A DNA stretch of 64,000 nt, taken from the NCBI RefSeq assembly GCF_004522095.1, contig NZ_SPUI01000003.1, positions 124,001-188,000 on the forward strand. The letters run 5' to 3'. The position numbers were made by a program, and so were the translations under genes. Under the pieces are notes generated by a model. It was not told the DNA's origin, ran no database searches, and saw nothing but the letters and a program-made list of their open reading frames with translations. Each line of letters starts with the position of its first letter. Positions within the stretch are counted from its first letter, which is position 1. This DNA comes from Nocardioides sp. 503 (lineage in GTDB: Bacteria; Actinomycetota; Actinomycetes; Propionibacteriales; Nocardioidaceae). This document shows, one piece after another, positions 61,552 to 64,000 of the stretch.

Positions 61552-62265
61552 TCAGTACCAGCCGTGGGACTCGGAGTGGCCCCAGGCGCCGCACGGGCTG
61601 CCGTAGCGGTCATGGATGTAGCCCAGGCCCCAGCGGATCTGCGTCACCGGGTTGGTCTCCCAGTCGGGGCCGACCGAGGCCATCTTGGAGCCGGGCAGCG
61701 ACTGCGGGATCCCGTAGGCCGAGGAGGAGGGGTTGTCGGCGCTGACGTTCCAGCCGGACTCGCGGGTCCACAGCGAGTCCAGGCAGCCGAACTGGTCCTG
61801 CCCGAAGCCGAACTCGGCGAGCAGCGCGGCGCCGATCGAGCGCGGGTCCTCGTCCGACATGTCCTCGGTCCGCGTCATCGCCGACACGCGGGTCTGCAGC
61901 ACCGAGGCGGACTTGACGTTGTTGAGGGCCTGACGGCGCGAGGAGCGCGACACCGCCTCCGTGCGGCCGCCGAGGTCGCCGGCGCCCAGGGAGCTGGTGG
62001 GTGCGGCCTCGCGCTTGGTCGCAGCGGGCGCGGAGGACGACCCGGACGACGTCGTCGCGACGTCGGCCGCCCCGGCGACGTCGCCGGCGGCGGAGACGGC
62101 CGGGGCCTGGCCGAGCAGGCCGGTGGAGACGGACACACCGGTCACGGCGACGGCCACCGACGACAGGATCATCGTGGTGCGCAGCGCCTTGCGCGGCGCT
62201 GCCACGAGAGCGGGTCGCTCGACAGGGGCACGGTGCTTGGGGACGGGCTTGGCGTGCTTCGACAC
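61552..62265 (-). CDS. Secreted lytic-transglycosylase-like / aggregation-factor-type protein
   Basis: 237 residues. Basic N-terminus, signal-anchor (about 30-52), Ala/Ser/Thr-rich linker, then a goose-lysozyme-like small domain: FGQDQFGCLDSLWTRESGWN (catalytic-Glu position), SSSAYGIPQSLPGSKMAS, PVTQIRWGLGYIHDRYGSP. This family of short actinobacterial SLT-like domains acts on or binds peptidoglycan. Start is the GTG at 62265, with AGGA ten bases before; the frame continues upstream without a signal peptide. Two hairpins lie in the 193-base leader. Confidence 0.85.
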   Translation of the reverse strand: MSKHAKPVPKHRAPVERPALVAAPRKALRTTMILSSVAVAVTGVSVSTGLLGQAPAVSAAGDVAGAADVATTSSGSSSAPAATKREAAPTSSLGAGDLGGRTEAVSRSSRRQALNNVKSASVLQTRVSAMTRTEDMSDEDPRSIGAALLAEFGFGQDQFGCLDSLWTRESGWNVSADNPSSSAYGIPQSLPGSKMASVGPDWETNPVTQIRWGLGYIHDRYGSPCGAWGHSESHGWY

Positions 62266-62320
62266 AGAGGAGATGTCCTGAGGTAGACGACACGGAAGGT
62301 GATCACGCGCCGGTAGGTCA

Positions 62321-62355
62321 CGAGATGATCTCGAGCCACCCTGCCCGACGGGTGG
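62321..62355. promoter_or_regulatory. Two hairpins in the transglycosylase-like gene leader
   Basis: CGAGAT-G-ATCTCG (62321-62333) and CCACCC (62336-62341) with GGGTGG (62350-62355). They sit 56-90 bases upstream of the GTG at 62265. They do not match a c-di-AMP riboswitch that I could recognise. Operator or leader structure is possible. Confidence 0.35.
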
Positions 62356-62458
62356 GACCCATGCAAACGTAACCGGCCCGAATGGGTGAAAACTTGACGA
62401 GAGACGTGCCACAGCATGGCCCATGGGTCACACAAGCCCCATGAGCCACGCTGGTCAC

Positions 62459-63796
62459 TCAGAGCGTGACGTTCTCCAGCATCTCGGTCACCAGCGCCGC
62501 GATGGGCGAGCGCTCCGAGCGCGTGAGCGTGACGTGGGCGAAGAGCGGGTGGCCCTTGAGCTTGTCGATGACCGCCACGACCCCGTCGTGGCGGCCCACG
62601 CGCAGGTTGTCGCGCTGGGCGACGTCGTGGGTGAGCACCACCTTGGAGTTGGCCCCGATGCGGGAGAGCACCGTCAGCAGCACGTTTGCCTCCAGCGACT
62701 GCGCCTCGTCGACGATGACGAACGCGTCGTGCAGCGAGCGGCCGCGGATGTGGGTCAGCGGCAGCACCTCCAGCATGCCGCGGTCCAGGATCTCGTCGAT
62801 GACGTCCTTGGAGGTCATGGCGCCGAGCGTGTCGAAGACCGCCTGGCCCCAGGGCGACATCTTCTCCGACTCCGAGCCGGGGAGGTAGCCGAGCTCCTGG
62901 CCGCCCACGGCGAAGAGCGGCCGGAACACCACGACCTTCTTGTGGTGCCCGCGCTCGAGCACGGCCTCGAGCCCGGCGCACAGCGCCATCGCCGACTTGC
63001 CGGTGCCGGCGCGCCCGCCGAGCGACACGATGCCGACCTCGGGGTCCAGCAGCAGCTCGAGGGCGACCCGCTGCTCGGCGCTGCGCCCGTGGATGCCGAA
63101 CGCCTCGCGGTCGCCGCGCACCAGGTGCACCTGCTTGTCCGGGCCGACCCGGCCCAGCGCGGTGCCGCGGTCGGAGAGCAGCACCAGCCCCTGGTGGCAG
63201 GGCAGGTCGCGGGCGGCGTCGAGGTCGATCACGCCGTCGTCGTAGAGCTCGTCGAGCACGGCGGCCTCGACCTCGAGCTCGGCCATCCCGGAGTAGCCCG
63301 TGTCGGAGTCGTGGACGGCGTCGGCGCGGTACTCCTGCGCGTCGAGCCCGACCGCCGAGGCCTTGATGCGCAGCGGCAGGTCCTTGGAGACCAGCGTGAC
63401 GTCGTGGCCCTCGTCGGCGAGGTTGCGCGCCACCGCGAGGATCCGGGTGTCGTTGTCGCCCAGCCGGAAGCCGGACGGCAGCGCGTTGGGGTCGGTGTGG
63501 TTGAGCTCGACCCGGATCGTGCCGCCGAGCTCGCCGACCGGCACCGGCTCGTCGAGGCGGCCGTGGGTGGTGCGCAGCTCGTCGAGCATCCGCAGCGCCG
63601 ACCGCGCGAAGAAGCCCAGCTCGGGGTGGTGCCGCTTCCCCTCGAGCTCGGTGATCACGACGACCGGCAGCACGACCTCGTGCTCGTCGAACCTGCGCAG
63701 GGCCCCCGGGTCCGCCAGCAGCACGCTGGTGTCCAGGACGTAGGTGCGGTGCGTGGTGGTGGGGGTGGAGCGGTGGGACTGCGGAGCCTGCGGCAC
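62459..63796 (-). CDS. PIN-PhoH fusion protein (PhoH2/YlaK-type ATPase)
   Basis: 445 residues. N-terminal PIN domain (about 18-160): [46 protein letters not shown] give the acidic RNase site. C-terminal PhoH ATPase (about 215-445): Walker [24 protein letters not shown], Walker [17 protein letters not shown]. Such proteins are RNA helicase/RNases. GTG at 63796 has GAGGGG upstream. Adjacent on the left is the transglycosylase-like gene, 193 bases from its start. Confidence 0.95.
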   Translation of the reverse strand: MPQAPQSHRSTPTTTHRTYVLDTSVLLADPGALRRFDEHEVVLPVVVITELEGKRHHPELGFFARSALRMLDELRTTHGRLDEPVPVGELGGTIRVELNHTDPNALPSGFRLGDNDTRILAVARNLADEGHDVTLVSKDLPLRIKASAVGLDAQEYRADAVHDSDTGYSGMAELEVEAAVLDELYDDGVIDLDAARDLPCHQGLVLLSDRGTALGRVGPDKQVHLVRGDREAFGIHGRSAEQRVALELLLDPEVGIVSLGGRAGTGKSAMALCAGLEAVLERGHHKKVVVFRPLFAVGGQELGYLPGSESEKMSPWGQAVFDTLGAMTSKDVIDEILDRGMLEVLPLTHIRGRSLHDAFVIVDEAQSLEANVLLTVLSRIGANSKVVLTHDVAQRDNLRVGRHDGVVAVIDKLKGHPLFAHVTLTRSERSPIAALVTEMLENVTL

Positions 63797-64000
63797 GGGA
63801 TACCCCTCACGGGTCGGCGCGCGCACTCGTCGCCCCGGCCCTAGTCGACGCTGATGGACCGGAGGGTGACCCGAACGCCGGAGTGCCGGCATCCGATCGA
63901 CCGGGGCGGACGGCAGGCGGGAGCCTGCCTCCTCGTCCCAGCGAGCTGGTCGTGTGGTGTCACGAACGGGCCTCCGATGCGGTGAGCTTCCCCACTCACC
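63797..64000. other. Upstream region of the PhoH gene at the window edge
   Basis: 204 bases to the window edge with no gene I can support. It should hold the phoH promoter; no clear consensus box is visible. Confidence 0.3.

Noticed and set aside
62266..62458. c-di-AMP (ydaO-type) riboswitch upstream of the transglycosylase-like gene.
   Set aside because: The hallmark blocks (GGGGAACC-like and GGGTGAATC-like in the right order and strand) are not present; only a GGGTGAA on the wrong strand was seen.

Overview
The window is high-GC actinobacterial DNA. Gene content and order (ychF, xthA, rmuC, a DUF6542-type membrane gene, ispH, xseA/xseB, a DUF4245 gene and class II glpX close together; an M1 peptidase next to a Pls/PosA-type peptide synthetase; PknB-like kinase; GTG starts; many GTGA/ATGA overlaps; TANNNT boxes six to eight bases before start codons) fit Nocardioidaceae, most likely a Nocardioides-like chromosome. 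This placement rests on recognising the genes, not on a search. I saw no rRNA or tRNA genes, CRISPR array or prophage.

Region by region. 0.2-13 kb, all minus strand: PknB-like kinase; a short M1 metallopeptidase overlapping a 1283-residue membrane-bound NRPS-like protein with the A-T-(TM/left-handed beta-helix)x3 layout of poly-epsilon-lysine synthetase; a large secreted protein with four lamin-tail repeats; a PiT phosphate transporter with two small partner genes. 13-20.7 kb: a two-component system divergent from a secreted Cys-containing protein, a Gre-like factor, several small or secreted genes of unknown role, and a divergent pair of paralogous TetR regulators. 20.7-31 kb: housekeeping genes (YchF, cysteine desulfurase-like protein, exonuclease III, RmuC, YciO/Sua5, GtrB/GtrA-type pair, IspH, exonuclease VII). 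31-38 kb: SLC13/ArsB-like permease, a molybdate operon opened by an HTH-TOBE protein, class II fructose bisphosphatase and two alpha/beta hydrolases. 38-49 kb: an LpqY-SugABC-like sugar importer, an 8-bp tandem repeat, a nuclease gene bracketed by inverted copies of a palindromic element, a DUF1707 protein, and a second ABC importer of unknown substrate. 49-64 kb: Asp-box lipoprotein, secreted sulfatase, class I fumarase, an NmrA-type reductase divergent from its HxlR regulator, an ArsR/SRPBCC pair, class II fumarase, SDR, a sugar MFS porter, a lytic-transglycosylase-like secreted protein and a PIN-PhoH ATPase.

The most unusual signal is a ~62-bp two-part palindromic element: a 32-bp palindrome with no loop, followed by a 30-bp hairpin. 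It occurs three times (43001-43062, 44189-44250, 61255-61316). Two copies face each other around one gene that encodes a winged-helix (AbiEi-like) plus DUF559/VSR-like nuclease. The resulting 1250-bp unit resembles REP/RAYT arrangements but has a nuclease in place of a transposase. The second notable locus is the Pls/PosA-type synthetase, whose adenylation-domain specificity residues resemble a lysine code.
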